A stretch of 64,000 nt of DNA, from NCBI GenBank assembly GCA_017542305.1, contig JAFXXK010000006.1, forward strand, positions 124,001-188,000. The letters are read 5' to 3'. The stretch comes from a bacterium. GTDB taxonomy: Bacteria; Cyanobacteriota; Vampirovibrionia; Gastranaerophilales; Gastranaerophilaceae. This document shows, piece by piece, positions 46,278 through 56,937 of the stretch (its first letter is position 1; each line of letters opens with the position of its first letter). Both the position numbers and the translations under genes were made by a program. The notes beneath the pieces were generated by a model, which did not search any database, was not told where the DNA came from, and was given only the letters and a program-made list of their open reading frames with translations.

Positions 46278-47180
46278 TTATATTTTTATATCAACAATAT
46301 TGAAGTGTTCATCCCATTCTATCTGTCCTGACAAGTCAATGTTGTGGTAGTTATAGGGATTTTCAATATATTGTGATTTGAACATATTATTCTTGCATAA
46401 TCTCTTTATAATATCAGGTAAAAGGGTTGTGCTTCCCGCTAATGTTCCGTTCTTTGATGTTGCCCTTTCTCCGTTATAAAAAACTTCCTCATCCGCAAAT
46501 ACAAATTCTTTCATCCCGCTGTTTGTACAGGGTAGGCAGTCACTTACCAACAAAATTTTATCATCGGGTTTATTTTTAAATAAAAGTCTTAATGCGTTAT
46601 CAGAAACATGTATTCCATCGGCAATGACTTCTGTGTATAAATTGTCATCAAGCAGTGCAGTCATTGATGTGGAGTTTTCTTTATGAGAAAGTTCTTTCAT
46701 TGCATTGAACATGTGTGTTACTCCGGAACAGCCTGTCAAATCACTTCCAAGACAATGACCTGCCTGTACTTTTATTCCTCTCCGGTTTAGGTAATCAATT
46801 AAACCTTTGTCTAATTCAGGAGCAAGTGTAACTATTTTTATAAATTCATCTTCTATTTTTTTGAAATTTTCGGGAGTTAATGCTAAAAAATGTTTTGGAT
46901 TATGTATTCCCTTTTTGGCAGGATTAAGAAATATCCCTTCAAGATGAATACCAAAAATTTTTGCCATATCTTTTGATTGTCTTTTTGCGGCTTCTTTAAT
47001 TCTTGCTATAGCAAATTTAGTGTTTTCAAGGGTGTCTGTAACAATTGTCGGGAATATTCCGCCAATACCGCGTTTATACATTTCCTTTGATAAATATAAA
47101 ATATCATTTACTTCTGCGGTGTTAAAGCAAACACCGAAGCCTCCATGAAAATGCTGTTCTATTAACGGTTTTGTATACAT
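46278..47180 (-). CDS. nagA: N-acetylglucosamine-6-phosphate deacetylase-like protein, short form
   Basis: NagA deacetylates GlcNAc-6-P for recycling of amino sugar. The start at 47180 (MYTKPL) is set by GAGGAA upstream, giving 300 residues; a longer frame to 47318 lacks a ribosome site and conserved sequence. The protein opens right at the metal motif EQHFHGGFG and has HLEGIFLNPAKKG, AGHCLGS, THMFNAMKEL and IADGIHV, so the TIM-barrel core is present while the usual ~50-residue N-terminal beta domain, and part of the C-terminal one, are missing. It lies between murE and murF, probably part of cell-wall recycling. ATG context and lack of upstream homology make this a short, likely functional form. 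Confidence 0.82.
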   Translation of the reverse strand: MYTKPLIEQHFHGGFGVCFNTAEVNDILYLSKEMYKRGIGGIFPTIVTDTLENTKFAIARIKEAAKRQSKDMAKIFGIHLEGIFLNPAKKGIHNPKHFLALTPENFKKIEDEFIKIVTLAPELDKGLIDYLNRRGIKVQAGHCLGSDLTGCSGVTHMFNAMKELSHKENSTSMTALLDDNLYTEVIADGIHVSDNALRLLFKNKPDDKILLVSDCLPCTNSGMKEFVFADEEVFYNGERATSKNGTLAGSTTLLPDIIKRLCKNNMFKSQYIENPYNYHNIDLSGQIEWDEHFNIVDIKI

Positions 47181-47330
47181 AATATTCCTCGATTCCTTTT
47201 TTGCTTGTAACGGAGCTGTTTTGGCGTGCGGAAGTGCTTGCACTTTTGTGTAACTATAGAGCTTTGTTGGACCAATGTGTCTGTAGATTACATTTAACAT
47301 GTGAGCACTATTCCTCACTATTTTTATTTG

Positions 47331-48809
47331 TTAGATTGCACTACCTTCAAAGACTTTTCTTGCTTCTTCTCTGTCGTCAAAATGAATTGTGCGGTCTTTT
47401 AGTATTTGGTAATCTTCGTGACCTTTACCGGCAATAACGATAACATCATTGTTTTCGGCAATTGTTTTTAATAAAGCTATAGCCTGACCTCTGTCCGGTT
47501 CTACCGTAACTTTTTCCTGATTTACGGATTTAAGTCCGGCAATGATATCTGTTATAATTTGCTGCGGATCTTCACTTCTCGGGTTATCGCTGGTAATTAC
47601 TATCTTGTCAGCAATTCGTTCAGCAATTGCTCCCATTTTCGGACGTTTCGTAGCATCTCTGTCTCCTCCGCAGCCAAACAGGCAGATAAGTTTTCCTTCT
47701 TTCGGTGTTATCTCTCTTGCTGAGTTCAGGACATTTTCAAGTCCGTCGGGAGTATGTGCATAATCTACAATAACAAGCGGTTTTTTCGCAACTACTTCAA
47801 ATCTTCCGGCAACCCCTTTAACATTTTCCAATGCTTTTAGTGCAACTTTTAAATCAATACCTGCTGCAATAGCTGTCGTAATAGCCGCAAGAACATTATA
47901 AACACTGAACATTCCATTCATATGAAGATTAACCGGAAATTCTCCGTCTTTCGTAACCAGCTTAAATTCTGCACCATTCAGCGAGAAATGTATGTCTTGT
48001 GCCTGAACATCTGCCGATTTTTTTACGCCGTATGTATATCTGCGGATTCCTTCAGGTACGGCATTTAAAAATCTTTCTGCATATTCATCATCTGCATTGA
48101 TAACGGCATAAGCACCTTCCTGCAATCCTTTGAATAATAATGCCTTTGCTTCAAAGTAATTATCCATTGTTATATGGTAATCAAGATGATCCTGAGTCAG
48201 GTTGGTTAAAACGGCACCGTCAAAGCAGCAACCGCCTACACGATTTTGTTCCAATGCGTGTGAACTTACTTCCATAACTACATTGTCAATTTTTTCGACA
48301 TCTTTGATCATTCTTAATGTTGCCTGAAGTTCGGGAGCCTGCGGAGTTGTGTGTTTTGCATCTCTGTATTCCCCCGTCGACGATAATTTGTAGCCTAATG
48401 TTCCGATTAATGCACATTTCTGTTCATTTTGTTCAAATATTTTTTGTATAAGATGTGTAACTGTAGTTTTTCCGTTAGTTCCCGTAATCCCGATAAGGTT
48501 TAATCCTCTTGACGGGCTTGAATAAAATCTGTCAGCAATATTGGCTATTTGATGACGGGTGTCTGAAACGACAACCTGGGGAATTGATTTATCTGCTTCT
48601 ACACCGTGTTCAACGAATAATGCTGTTGCCCCGTTTGCTATTGCATCTTTTGCAAACATGTGACCGTCAGTATATTCGCCTGTTAAACATACAAAAATAT
48701 CACCTTTTTTGGTAGTTTTTGAGTTATATGAAATACCTGAAATTTCTACGTTTTTAAAATTTATCAGGTCTTTATAGTTTAAATGTTCAATCAATTCATC
48801 AAGTTTCAT
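47331..48809 (-). CDS. murE: UDP-MurNAc-L-Ala-D-Glu:meso-diaminopimelate ligase MurE
   Basis: MurE adds the third residue to the murein peptide. The 492-residue protein has GITGTNGKTTVTHL near 108 and the DNPRSEDP motif near 407, the sequence that marks meso-DAP rather than L-Lys specificity. Length is normal. It is 16 bases downstream of ftsI in the same direction, a classic dcw-cluster order. Confidence 0.96.
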   Translation of the reverse strand: MKLDELIEHLNYKDLINFKNVEISGISYNSKTTKKGDIFVCLTGEYTDGHMFAKDAIANGATALFVEHGVEADKSIPQVVVSDTRHQIANIADRFYSSPSRGLNLIGITGTNGKTTVTHLIQKIFEQNEQKCALIGTLGYKLSSTGEYRDAKHTTPQAPELQATLRMIKDVEKIDNVVMEVSSHALEQNRVGGCCFDGAVLTNLTQDHLDYHITMDNYFEAKALLFKGLQEGAYAVINADDEYAERFLNAVPEGIRRYTYGVKKSADVQAQDIHFSLNGAEFKLVTKDGEFPVNLHMNGMFSVYNVLAAITTAIAAGIDLKVALKALENVKGVAGRFEVVAKKPLVIVDYAHTPDGLENVLNSAREITPKEGKLICLFGCGGDRDATKRPKMGAIAERIADKIVITSDNPRSEDPQQIITDIIAGLKSVNQEKVTVEPDRGQAIALLKTIAENNDVIVIAGKGHEDYQILKDRTIHFDDREEARKVFEGSAI

Positions 48810-48825
48810 CTTATCTCCTTTGTTA

Positions 48826-50604
48826 TTAGTGATGTTCGGAAGGTGTTTTATTCGGGGTTACGTTTTTATCTGGTTTTAAATCCAGTATACGGGCAACCTG
48901 TGTCGTAACTTCGTGGAATACCGGGCCTGCTACCGTATTCCCCCATATTGCACCAACTTTTGCGCTGTCAATCATTACATATACCAAAACCTGAGGATTT
49001 GTCGCAGGCAAATAGCCGATGGTTGAGGTATATGAGTATGGTGTATAACCTACCCCGTTTTCTTTAGGTTTCTTTGACGTTCCCGTTTTTGCAGCAACGT
49101 GATATTTATCCATTTTTATTACTGATTTACCGTTGTTAACACTCTTTGCAAGCAGTCTTGTAACGGAATGAGCCGTTTCGGGTGCTAATACCGGTGTACG
49201 TTTTATATATAAAGCTTCTTCTTCGGGAGTATATTTTATAACGTGAGGCGTTACTCTTACCCCGTCATTTGCTAATGCGGATACTGCCGAAATCATCTGC
49301 ATTGCGGTAACAGATGTTCCGTATCCGTAAGACATTGTTGCATGGATACCTTTATCCCATACCGTATAATTCGGTAACAGCCCTGAAGATTCTCCTGGTA
49401 AATCTATACCTGTCTTTGCCCCAAACCCGAATTTCTTTAGTTCACCGTAAAATTCTCTCGGAGTCATAGTTCTGGCAACATTTATTGAACCGATGTTACT
49501 TGAATGTTCAAATAGATATTCTAAAGTAATATGTCCCGGATATGGGTGAACATCGTAATCGTAATTCTTAATTTCCCAGTTCCCGATTTTTGTTTTACCT
49601 GTGTCAAGTACGGTGGAATGTTCGTTTATTTTGCCCAAATCCATTGCACTCGATACTGTAATAGTCTTAAATGTTGATCCCGGCGGAAATACGTCTGTTA
49701 ACGTCCAATTTTTTATTTGCAGCGGGGTTGCGTTTCTGTAGTTATTAGGGTCGTATGTCGGATAAACCGCATAAGCAAGAATTTCCCCGTTTCTCGGATT
49801 CATTACAATGACAGTTCCTCTCAATGCCTGTTTTTCAAGAACCATTTTTTCAAGTTCTTTTTCGCATACATGTTGGATAGCCGCATCAATAGTCAGCGTT
49901 ACATCCTGCCCTTTGGGGTTTTGTGCAGTCGCAACAGGGTCAGTTGAAAGATCGTATATAATTTTTCCTTTTTGAGTTTTTTGGTATCTTACGGTATTTT
50001 CTATATGTTCAAGTTTATCCTTTGCAGCATATTCTATTCCGTTTGCTATATCCGCATCAAAGTTATAATAGCCCAGAACGTGAGCTGCCATTGTTCCCTG
50101 TGGGTAAACTCTGGTGTTCTTTTTGTCAAGACTTATTGCCCTGAAATGCTGGGCAGCAATTTCTTTTGCAGTGTTTCTGTCAACATCTTTCTTGACTGCA
50201 ATTATTGCATTTTGGCTGTTCAGTTTTTTTAGTAATTCGGCTTTTGACATCTTCAAAATCGGAGCAAGTTTCGTTGCAATTGTTTCAGGTGAAGATGAAT
50301 CATTGTCATAATCAACGGGTCTTGCAAATACATTATAAAACACGTCATCAGTGGCAAGTTTTATTCCGTTGCGGTCGTAAATATCTCCTCTTACCGCAAA
50401 ATTTTGTCCGGCACGCTGATTTTTTGCTTTAATCTTGTATTTTTTTATGTCTATTACCTGAATAAAAAATAAATATATAATCAGAGATGCGGCGAACAAA
50501 ATAAATATAGCGTATAATGCCGCCAAAACAGAATCGAATCGTCTGTTTCGTTTATTTGCCTGTCTTGCTGAACGTTCTGTTCTTCTTTGTTCTTCCAAGG
50601 TCAC
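48826..50604 (-). CDS. ftsI: Penicillin-binding protein, FtsI/PBP2B type
   Basis: A class B transpeptidase of the divisome. The 592-residue protein has one N-terminal membrane anchor (~30-52), a dimerisation domain, and the penicillin-binding motifs STFK (near 310), SSN (near 366) and KTGTSKK (near 505). A PASTA domain is not present. It is followed by murE, and is divergent from the amidase gene. Confidence 0.95.
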   Translation of the reverse strand: MTLEEQRRTERSARQANKRNRRFDSVLAALYAIFILFAASLIIYLFFIQVIDIKKYKIKAKNQRAGQNFAVRGDIYDRNGIKLATDDVFYNVFARPVDYDNDSSSPETIATKLAPILKMSKAELLKKLNSQNAIIAVKKDVDRNTAKEIAAQHFRAISLDKKNTRVYPQGTMAAHVLGYYNFDADIANGIEYAAKDKLEHIENTVRYQKTQKGKIIYDLSTDPVATAQNPKGQDVTLTIDAAIQHVCEKELEKMVLEKQALRGTVIVMNPRNGEILAYAVYPTYDPNNYRNATPLQIKNWTLTDVFPPGSTFKTITVSSAMDLGKINEHSTVLDTGKTKIGNWEIKNYDYDVHPYPGHITLEYLFEHSSNIGSINVARTMTPREFYGELKKFGFGAKTGIDLPGESSGLLPNYTVWDKGIHATMSYGYGTSVTAMQMISAVSALANDGVRVTPHVIKYTPEEEALYIKRTPVLAPETAHSVTRLLAKSVNNGKSVIKMDKYHVAAKTGTSKKPKENGVGYTPYSYTSTIGYLPATNPQVLVYVMIDSAKVGAIWGNTVAGPVFHEVTTQVARILDLKPDKNVTPNKTPSEHH

Positions 50605-50691
50605 ATCTCCCTATTGAAATTTTATCATAAGTATTTTTGCAAGACTTAAAATATTAACGAATGTTTACGATATTTATGCTATAATATTGTT

Positions 50692-52068
50692 ATGATAAAA
50701 CGAATTTTAATTGGGGCGTTATTAATGTTTGCTGCTTGCGAAGCTTATGCTTTGGATGTTGTGTATCCTAAGCAAAAAACAGTAACAATAAATTCTCCTT
50801 CAACATTTTTTATAGGTTCTTCGGATTACTCGCAGCCGCTTTATATAAACGATAATATTGTAGAAGTGCATCCATCCGGCGGTTTTGCGCAAACCGTTCC
50901 TTTGGCGGTAGGGGAGAATAACTTTACAATAAAATCGGGTAACAGTATTTTAAATTATAAAATAATCAGACCCAAGCAAAAGTCCGATGTTTCGGTATCC
51001 GAATTTAAAAAATATGACACTCCAAAATATATTATATCAAAATCAAACGGAATGCCTTTAAGAACAACCCCTGTTGATGCAGGAATAAACAGGCTTGCAC
51101 ATCTGCAATCCGGTGTCGTAATGATTGCAGACGGAGAACAGGATGACTTTTACCGTATAAAATTAGGAGATGATAATTACGGATGGTTTGCAAAATCTTA
51201 TGCTGAAATCAATTCAAAGGCTCAAAATGACGTTTTTCTTACGGGGGCAAATATTGATTCGGATGATGAATTTTATATTTATACTTTTAATCTGACATCA
51301 AGAGTTCCGTGGTCTGTAGAAGAAAACGGAGATACCCTTGATATTTCAATATACAATGTTGTAAATGCACCAAAAGATAATTTTTACAGGATTAAAGTTC
51401 CTTTAGATAAAATATTGTACGGGAAAGATTTAATCGGTTACAGCGCATATTATTCGGGTACGGATTTTATCGTTAAAATAAGAAAACCCCTTAATATTTC
51501 TGAGGATAAACCGCTTAAAGATGTAAAAATTGCCATTGATGCAGGTCATGGTGGTTCTGAATTCGGAGCAACAGGATGCCTCGGAGATTATGAAAAAGAT
51601 ATAAATCTAAAGTATGCAAAAGATTTATATCACAGTCTGAAATCTCGTGGTGCGGATGTTATTATGATTCGAGAGAAGGATGAGGATGTAGCTTTAAAAA
51701 CCCGTACAGAAAAGGCTAATGAGGAAGGTGCGGTTATTTTTATTAGTCTGCATGGCAATGCCCTGCCCGATTACAAAGACCCGCTGGCAATTCATGGTAC
51801 GGAAATATATTACTATTACAAACAGGCAAAACCTTTAGCTGCAGCGATTATGTCCGCAATGATAACCGAAGCGGAAGTCAAAAATAACGGGATTATTCAG
51901 CAGAGTTTTGCGGTGGTAAGAAATACTAATGCGTTGAGTATTTTAATTGAAATCGGATATTTGATAAATCCTTATGATAATGCACAGATTATTGATAATG
52001 AGTTCCGTAAAAAAGCCGTCGAAGCTATCTCCGACGGGCTTGAAAATTATTTAAGAGGTCAAATCTGA
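50692..52068 (+). CDS. N-acetylmuramoyl-L-alanine amidase (Amidase_3) with SH3-like domain
   Basis: The 458-residue periplasmic protein has a signal peptide (1-20), an SH3-like or AMIN-like beta domain (~110-170; GMPLRTTPVD), then Amidase_3 from ~278: AIDAGHGGSEFG, the IREKDEDVAL Glu region, FISLHGNALPD and a late EIGYLINPYD. These give the zinc His-Glu-His set that cleaves the MurNAc-L-Ala bond during daughter-cell separation. Close to ftsI but divergent. Confidence 0.93.
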   Translation: MIKRILIGALLMFAACEAYALDVVYPKQKTVTINSPSTFFIGSSDYSQPLYINDNIVEVHPSGGFAQTVPLAVGENNFTIKSGNSILNYKIIRPKQKSDVSVSEFKKYDTPKYIISKSNGMPLRTTPVDAGINRLAHLQSGVVMIADGEQDDFYRIKLGDDNYGWFAKSYAEINSKAQNDVFLTGANIDSDDEFYIYTFNLTSRVPWSVEENGDTLDISIYNVVNAPKDNFYRIKVPLDKILYGKDLIGYSAYYSGTDFIVKIRKPLNISEDKPLKDVKIAIDAGHGGSEFGATGCLGDYEKDINLKYAKDLYHSLKSRGADVIMIREKDEDVALKTRTEKANEEGAVIFISLHGNALPDYKDPLAIHGTEIYYYYKQAKPLAAAIMSAMITEAEVKNNGIIQQSFAVVRNTNALSILIEIGYLINPYDNAQIIDNEFRKKAVEAISDGLENYLRGQI

Positions 52069-52078
52069 TTATATTTGA

Positions 52079-52522
52079 CTATCTTACGGATTTTTCAGTT
52101 GCATTCAAATATTTTGCAACGTCTTCATATTGCGGACAGAAGGTGTATTTTTTAATGTTATCAGCCAAATAAACCACTTCTTTGTGAATTAAATCTTTAT
52201 CACCCTGATGTAATTCAATATAATGTTTTGATGCATCTATAACAGAGTCTATCATGTTGCAGGCATCCAGCTTATCGTATGTGGTTTTGGGTTCTTCCGC
52301 ATATTTTATTAACTCTTTACATTGTTCATTTCTTTCTTCAATATATTTGTTTTTAACTGCAATATTTTTTGATTCATACATTTGTTTAGCTTTTTCGGTA
52401 TCCATACAAGCGTTTGATGAAACAAACGGTGAATTCGGAATAACCGCCAATATGAAAATTATAGCAGATACTATTGTTAAAGCTATCAAGATGTATAATC
52501 TGGTTTTGTTTTGTTGTGCCAT
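52079..52522 (-). CDS. Small single-pass membrane protein, unknown
   Basis: The 147-residue protein has one N-terminal membrane helix (~9-30) and a charged helical periplasmic domain with several Cys (CMDT, CKEL, CNMI, CPQY) that could pair. No family recognised. It sits 26 bases downstream of recJ, same direction, with a ribosome site AAGGAG. Confidence 0.65.
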   Translation of the reverse strand: MAQQNKTRLYILIALTIVSAIIFILAVIPNSPFVSSNACMDTEKAKQMYESKNIAVKNKYIEERNEQCKELIKYAEEPKTTYDKLDACNMIDSVIDASKHYIELHQGDKDLIHKEVVYLADNIKKYTFCPQYEDVAKYLNATEKSVR

Positions 52523-52548
52523 TTTAATCTCCTTCTTCTTTAAAAAAA

Positions 52549-54915
52549 TTATATTATCATGTTACACATATTGTCAATATCGGATATGTCATCTTCCAAT
52601 AATGATTTTTGATAGTATTCACATTCTTCTGCAATGCCGGCTATATCATTATATTTTGGGGATTTTAACATGTTCGGCATATTTTCTGCCGAAAAATTTG
52701 TTACGATATAATATTCGTTATTCTTTTCTGAAATATTTAATATACCGTTTTCTTCCGCCAAATCCAAAAACAGTTTAATCATATTTACGGATTTTCCCAA
52801 AAAGCTTGCACAGCGTATTAAGTCAATTTTCCCGCCGTTATTGTTGCAGGCAAATTTTATCATTCCTGCAATATTTTTCAGAAAATCTTTTTCGTCATAA
52901 TACTGAATATCATAATTCATAAAATGGATAGCTTTGGGAGAGGCTGTTCTTATAATGGATTCAAAAGTTTCTTTGTCTGCCGGATAATCGAAAAACATTA
53001 TTGCATCACAGTTTGTTATATTGTTTCTTGATACCGTATTTTGGCTTAAGTCCTTGTATTTGCTTAATTCATCCCGTATCTGTTTTTTCTCCGCAAAAAT
53101 TTTAATATCCAATTTTGAGTTTTTTACATAATCATTAACCTGAGGTAAGATATCTGTTTTTTTTCTGTGGTCATATATTTTTATTGTGGAAATTTGTTCG
53201 GCTTCTTCATCATGCAAATCCGGTGAATGAATATCTTTTATCATTAATTGTACGGAGGTGTTACCGTTAAACTCATTCAATTCAGGTGAAAAAGCTATAT
53301 CAATACTGCAATTTGTGTCCAGAGATATTTCCGGGCAATTCCATTTTAAACAGGTAAATTCTTTTCCGTCTTTTTCGATGATTAATTTAAGATGTTTTTC
53401 CTTTAATATGATTTTTTGTTTTAAGATGCAGTCTGATATTGAGAATATCGGGGTAGGATTAGATGCTCCGTACGGTTCAAGTTTTACCAGTTCATCCGGC
53501 AAATCTACAGTAATTTCGTCCGGGGTCAATTCCATATCAATATTTATGAAAGGTTTTAGAACTCTGCCGCCGATAGCTTCTTTTATAACCTTATTAAGTG
53601 CATCTTTTACTTCATTAAAAGAATGTTTTTCCGGAGAAAATACAAGACCTGCCGCAAGAGCATGTCCTCCAAAACCGTCAAGTATTTCACCTATTTCGCT
53701 TATACATTCGTACAAATGCACACCCTCAATACCTCTTGCCGAGCATTTTATTTGGTTTGTTTCTTCCGAATATGTCATTAAAAAAGTCGGTTTATAATAT
53801 TTTTCGACAAGTTTTGATGCAACAATACCGACAATTCCGACTTGCCATTCTTTATTGAAAAGTATTATCGCAGGATTTTTGTTTCCTTCTTTTTTCAGCA
53901 TATCGTCTGCCTGTTCGAAAGTTTCCTGCGTAATTGTCTGGCGTGCGGCATTCAAATCATTCAAGGTTTGGATAGCAAGTTCAATTTCCGAATGATTATC
54001 CGATATTAAAAGTTTAACAGCCGACTCTACGGTGTCCAATCTTCCGGAAGCATTAATTCTTGGTGCAATACCAAAAGCAACTGTTTCTGAATTTAATGGT
54101 TTCCCTTCACCCAGTTTTGCCGAAGCCAGCAATCTTGATAAGCCGTAATGTTTGCCGTTTGAAATCAGTTCAAGCCCTTTTGTTACAAAATACCTGTTTT
54201 CTCCGATAAGCGGTACAACATCGGCTACGGTTCCGACGGCTACAAAAGGCAAAATCTCCGGAATATAGTCGAGCTTGTTATAATAATTCAGTAAAGCTTG
54301 TGCTAACTTAAATGCTACCCCAACCCCTGCAAGTGATGTTAATGATTTTATCTCTTTTGCGGTTAATTTTTCATCCAAAGCATTCGGAGATTTTGGGTTA
54401 ATTATAGCCAATGCTTCCGGTAATTTTTCGGGAGCTTCATGGTGGTCTGTAATAATACAGTCAATTTTAAAACTTTTCAGAAAATAAATTTCTTCAATAT
54501 TGCTTATTCCGCAGTCAACCGTAATCAAAAGTTTCGGTTTATGATTTGTCATTATTTTTACAAGTGCTTTTGAATTAAGACCGTGACCTTCCGTATCTCT
54601 GTTAGGGATGTAAAAATCAACATTTGCCCCTATATGTCTGAAAGTTTTAATAAGTAATGAAGTAGAGGTTACGCCGTCTGCATCAAAGTCCCCGTATATT
54701 ATAATTTTTTCATCATTTTCTATTGCTTCTGTTATGCGTTCAACACTTTTTTGCATATCACAAAAAACTTCAGGTTTTGTTAACTGCATTTCAAGAGGAT
54801 TTGTAAATTCCTTAATTTCTTCCTCTGAATTAATCCCTCTTGCTGATAAAAGTCTTTTTATAATCGATTTTTCATTAGGGTCTGTTTTGCTGTATTGCCA
54901 TTCTTTAATTGTCAT
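52549..54915 (-). CDS. recJ: Single-strand DNA 5'-3' exonuclease RecJ
   Basis: RecJ degrades single-stranded DNA in recombination and mismatch repair. The 788-residue protein has the DHH motifs IIYGDFDADGVTS near 73, DCGISN, TDHHEAP near 152 and GFGGHALAAGLVF near 415, plus an OB-like domain and a long C-terminal extension (~560-788) like that of Bacillus-type RecJ. It is divergent from the GH57 gene. Confidence 0.95.
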   Translation of the reverse strand: MTIKEWQYSKTDPNEKSIIKRLLSARGINSEEEIKEFTNPLEMQLTKPEVFCDMQKSVERITEAIENDEKIIIYGDFDADGVTSTSLLIKTFRHIGANVDFYIPNRDTEGHGLNSKALVKIMTNHKPKLLITVDCGISNIEEIYFLKSFKIDCIITDHHEAPEKLPEALAIINPKSPNALDEKLTAKEIKSLTSLAGVGVAFKLAQALLNYYNKLDYIPEILPFVAVGTVADVVPLIGENRYFVTKGLELISNGKHYGLSRLLASAKLGEGKPLNSETVAFGIAPRINASGRLDTVESAVKLLISDNHSEIELAIQTLNDLNAARQTITQETFEQADDMLKKEGNKNPAIILFNKEWQVGIVGIVASKLVEKYYKPTFLMTYSEETNQIKCSARGIEGVHLYECISEIGEILDGFGGHALAAGLVFSPEKHSFNEVKDALNKVIKEAIGGRVLKPFINIDMELTPDEITVDLPDELVKLEPYGASNPTPIFSISDCILKQKIILKEKHLKLIIEKDGKEFTCLKWNCPEISLDTNCSIDIAFSPELNEFNGNTSVQLMIKDIHSPDLHDEEAEQISTIKIYDHRKKTDILPQVNDYVKNSKLDIKIFAEKKQIRDELSKYKDLSQNTVSRNNITNCDAIMFFDYPADKETFESIIRTASPKAIHFMNYDIQYYDEKDFLKNIAGMIKFACNNNGGKIDLIRCASFLGKSVNMIKLFLDLAEENGILNISEKNNEYYIVTNFSAENMPNMLKSPKYNDIAGIAEECEYYQKSLLEDDISDIDNMCNMII

Positions 54916-55162
54916 AATATCCCCTTTTATTTGATTATACCACGAAATAAAGAGTAGTGAAAATATGTTTTTATTGTATGTAAATCTATTATCGACTGTT
55001 TATATAAAACGTATATTTTAACTTTTGTAAATTTATTCACCAGAATTAGTTCTAAAGGATTATATTTTTTATCCTTTTGTGTTATATATTTTAATGTCAG
55101 AGTAGGATTATATAAAAAAAGTAAATATGTAATTTTACAAACAGATAGATATGGAGGCATTA

Positions 55163-56887
55163 ATGTCAGTAGGTCAATTTGTATTTATGTTACACAGCCA
55201 CCTTCCTTACTATAGAAAAGCCGGTATGTGGCCTTTCGGGGAAGAAAACCTTTATGAATGTATGTCTGAAACTTACGTTCCGCTTTTGAACGCTATTTCA
55301 GAACTATATGAAGAAGGAGTTAAGGCAAAATTGACGGTAGGTATTACCCCGATTCTTGCAGAACAGTTAAACGACGAGCATTTGAAAAACGGTTTCGTAA
55401 AATACCTTGATTCAAGAATTGCTCAGGTCGCAAAAGATTTAGACAGATATCCGGATGAGAAAGTTCCTCATTCACAACATTTGAAATATCTGGCAAAATA
55501 TTATTTTGATTGGTTTAACCATATCAGAGATTCATTTGTAAATAAATACGGAATGGATTTGATTGGTGCTTTCAAAAAATATCAGGATTTAGGTTGTATA
55601 GAAATTACAACATCAGGTGCTACACACGGATTTTCTCCGTTATTGGCTACCGACAGCAACCTGAACGCTCAGTTCAAAGTCGGTTCTGATACAACAAAAA
55701 GATTATTTGGTAAAAAAGCTACCGGCTGCTGGTTACCTGAATGTGCTTATCGTCAGGGCTACGAATATGTTGGCAAAGACGGTCAAAAACATTGGAGACC
55801 GGCTATTGAAGTTACACTTCAAAACAACGATATTGAATACTTCTTTACAGAATCTCATGTAATTGAAGGCGGTAATTCAATAGGTAACAGACGTGTAATC
55901 GGTGTTTATGGAAACATTGAATACATTCCGCTTCCGGACAGACCGGCTACTGGTTATGATACATATTCAGCTTATTGGTTGCCTGACGCTCAGGTTGCCG
56001 TTATGGGCAGAAATGACAGAGCAGGTTATCAGGTATGGTCAGCTGCTGACGGTTACCCCGGTGACGGATGCTTCAGAGAATTCCACAAAAAAGATGATAA
56101 ATCGGGTATGCATTATTGGAGAATAACTTCACCTAAGACTGATTTAGGTGATAAGATGTTATATGATCCGGTATTGGCATTGAATAAAGTTAGTGAAAAT
56201 TCTGATCACTACACAACTTTAATTTACCACTTGTTGAACGATTACAAAAAAGCTCACAACGGTAAAGAAGGTCTTGTAATGGTATCATTTGATACAGAGT
56301 TATTTGGACACTGGTGGTTTGAAGGTATTGAATTTATTAAACAGGTTATTAAGAAATTCAATTCATTTGTACCGGATGTTGAAAGAATGACAGCAGGTGA
56401 ATACTTAAAGGCTCATCCGCCGACGGAAGCTATTCAAATTCCGGAAAGTTCCTGGGGACAGGGCGGACACTTCTATGTATGGCAGAATCATTTAACAGAA
56501 TGGATGTGGCCTATTATCCACTCTTGCGAAAAACGTATCAACAGTATTGCGGATAAATATCCTGAAATACCTGAAGATAAATTATTACACAGAGCATTAA
56601 ATCAAATGGCAAGAGAAAATCTGTTGTTACAGAGTTCTGACTGGCCGTTCCTGATTACGACATGGCAGGCTAAGGATTATGCAACAGACAGATTCAGAGA
56701 ACATGTTGACAGATTTGAAACAATCTGCGATATGATTGAAAGCGGAAATATTGACGATGCTAAATTAAGAGAAATCGAAAGCATTGACAATTGCTTCTCC
56801 GTAATCGATTACAGAGTATATCAATCATTAGAGGATGGTGTTATTCCTCAACAATCAAAAAAATTAGCTCCGTTATATGCAGACTAA
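55163..56887 (+). CDS. GH57 1,4-alpha-glucan branching enzyme (DUF1957-type)
   Basis: The 574-residue enzyme is chosen from the ATG at 55163, with GGAGG 5 bases upstream; an earlier ATG at 55151 overlaps that site. GH57 motifs are HSHLPYYR near 10, ATHGFSPLL, the catalytic Glu in GCWLPECAYR near 190 and Asp in VSFDTELFGHWW near 375. It branches glycogen-like glucans. Absence of GT5/GH13 neighbours means the rest of glycogen synthesis is elsewhere. High-expression codon use. Confidence 0.92.
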   Translation: MSVGQFVFMLHSHLPYYRKAGMWPFGEENLYECMSETYVPLLNAISELYEEGVKAKLTVGITPILAEQLNDEHLKNGFVKYLDSRIAQVAKDLDRYPDEKVPHSQHLKYLAKYYFDWFNHIRDSFVNKYGMDLIGAFKKYQDLGCIEITTSGATHGFSPLLATDSNLNAQFKVGSDTTKRLFGKKATGCWLPECAYRQGYEYVGKDGQKHWRPAIEVTLQNNDIEYFFTESHVIEGGNSIGNRRVIGVYGNIEYIPLPDRPATGYDTYSAYWLPDAQVAVMGRNDRAGYQVWSAADGYPGDGCFREFHKKDDKSGMHYWRITSPKTDLGDKMLYDPVLALNKVSENSDHYTTLIYHLLNDYKKAHNGKEGLVMVSFDTELFGHWWFEGIEFIKQVIKKFNSFVPDVERMTAGEYLKAHPPTEAIQIPESSWGQGGHFYVWQNHLTEWMWPIIHSCEKRINSIADKYPEIPEDKLLHRALNQMARENLLLQSSDWPFLITTWQAKDYATDRFREHVDRFETICDMIESGNIDDAKLREIESIDNCFSVIDYRVYQSLEDGVIPQQSKKLAPLYAD

Positions 56888-56911
56888 TTTGATAGACTGA
56901 TAAACTTTTAA

Positions 56912-56937
56912 AGACCCTGAAGATTATTTCAGGGTCT
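56912..56937 (+). terminator. Intrinsic terminator of the GH57 gene
   Basis: AGACCCTGAA pairs with TTCAGGGTCT over a short loop, followed by CTTTATTTG, 24 bases after the stop. Confidence 0.82.

Noticed and set aside
47181-47318. Upstream 46-codon extension of nagA
   Set aside because: No ribosome site at the far ATG, no family similarity; GAGGAA lies before the internal ATG at 47180.
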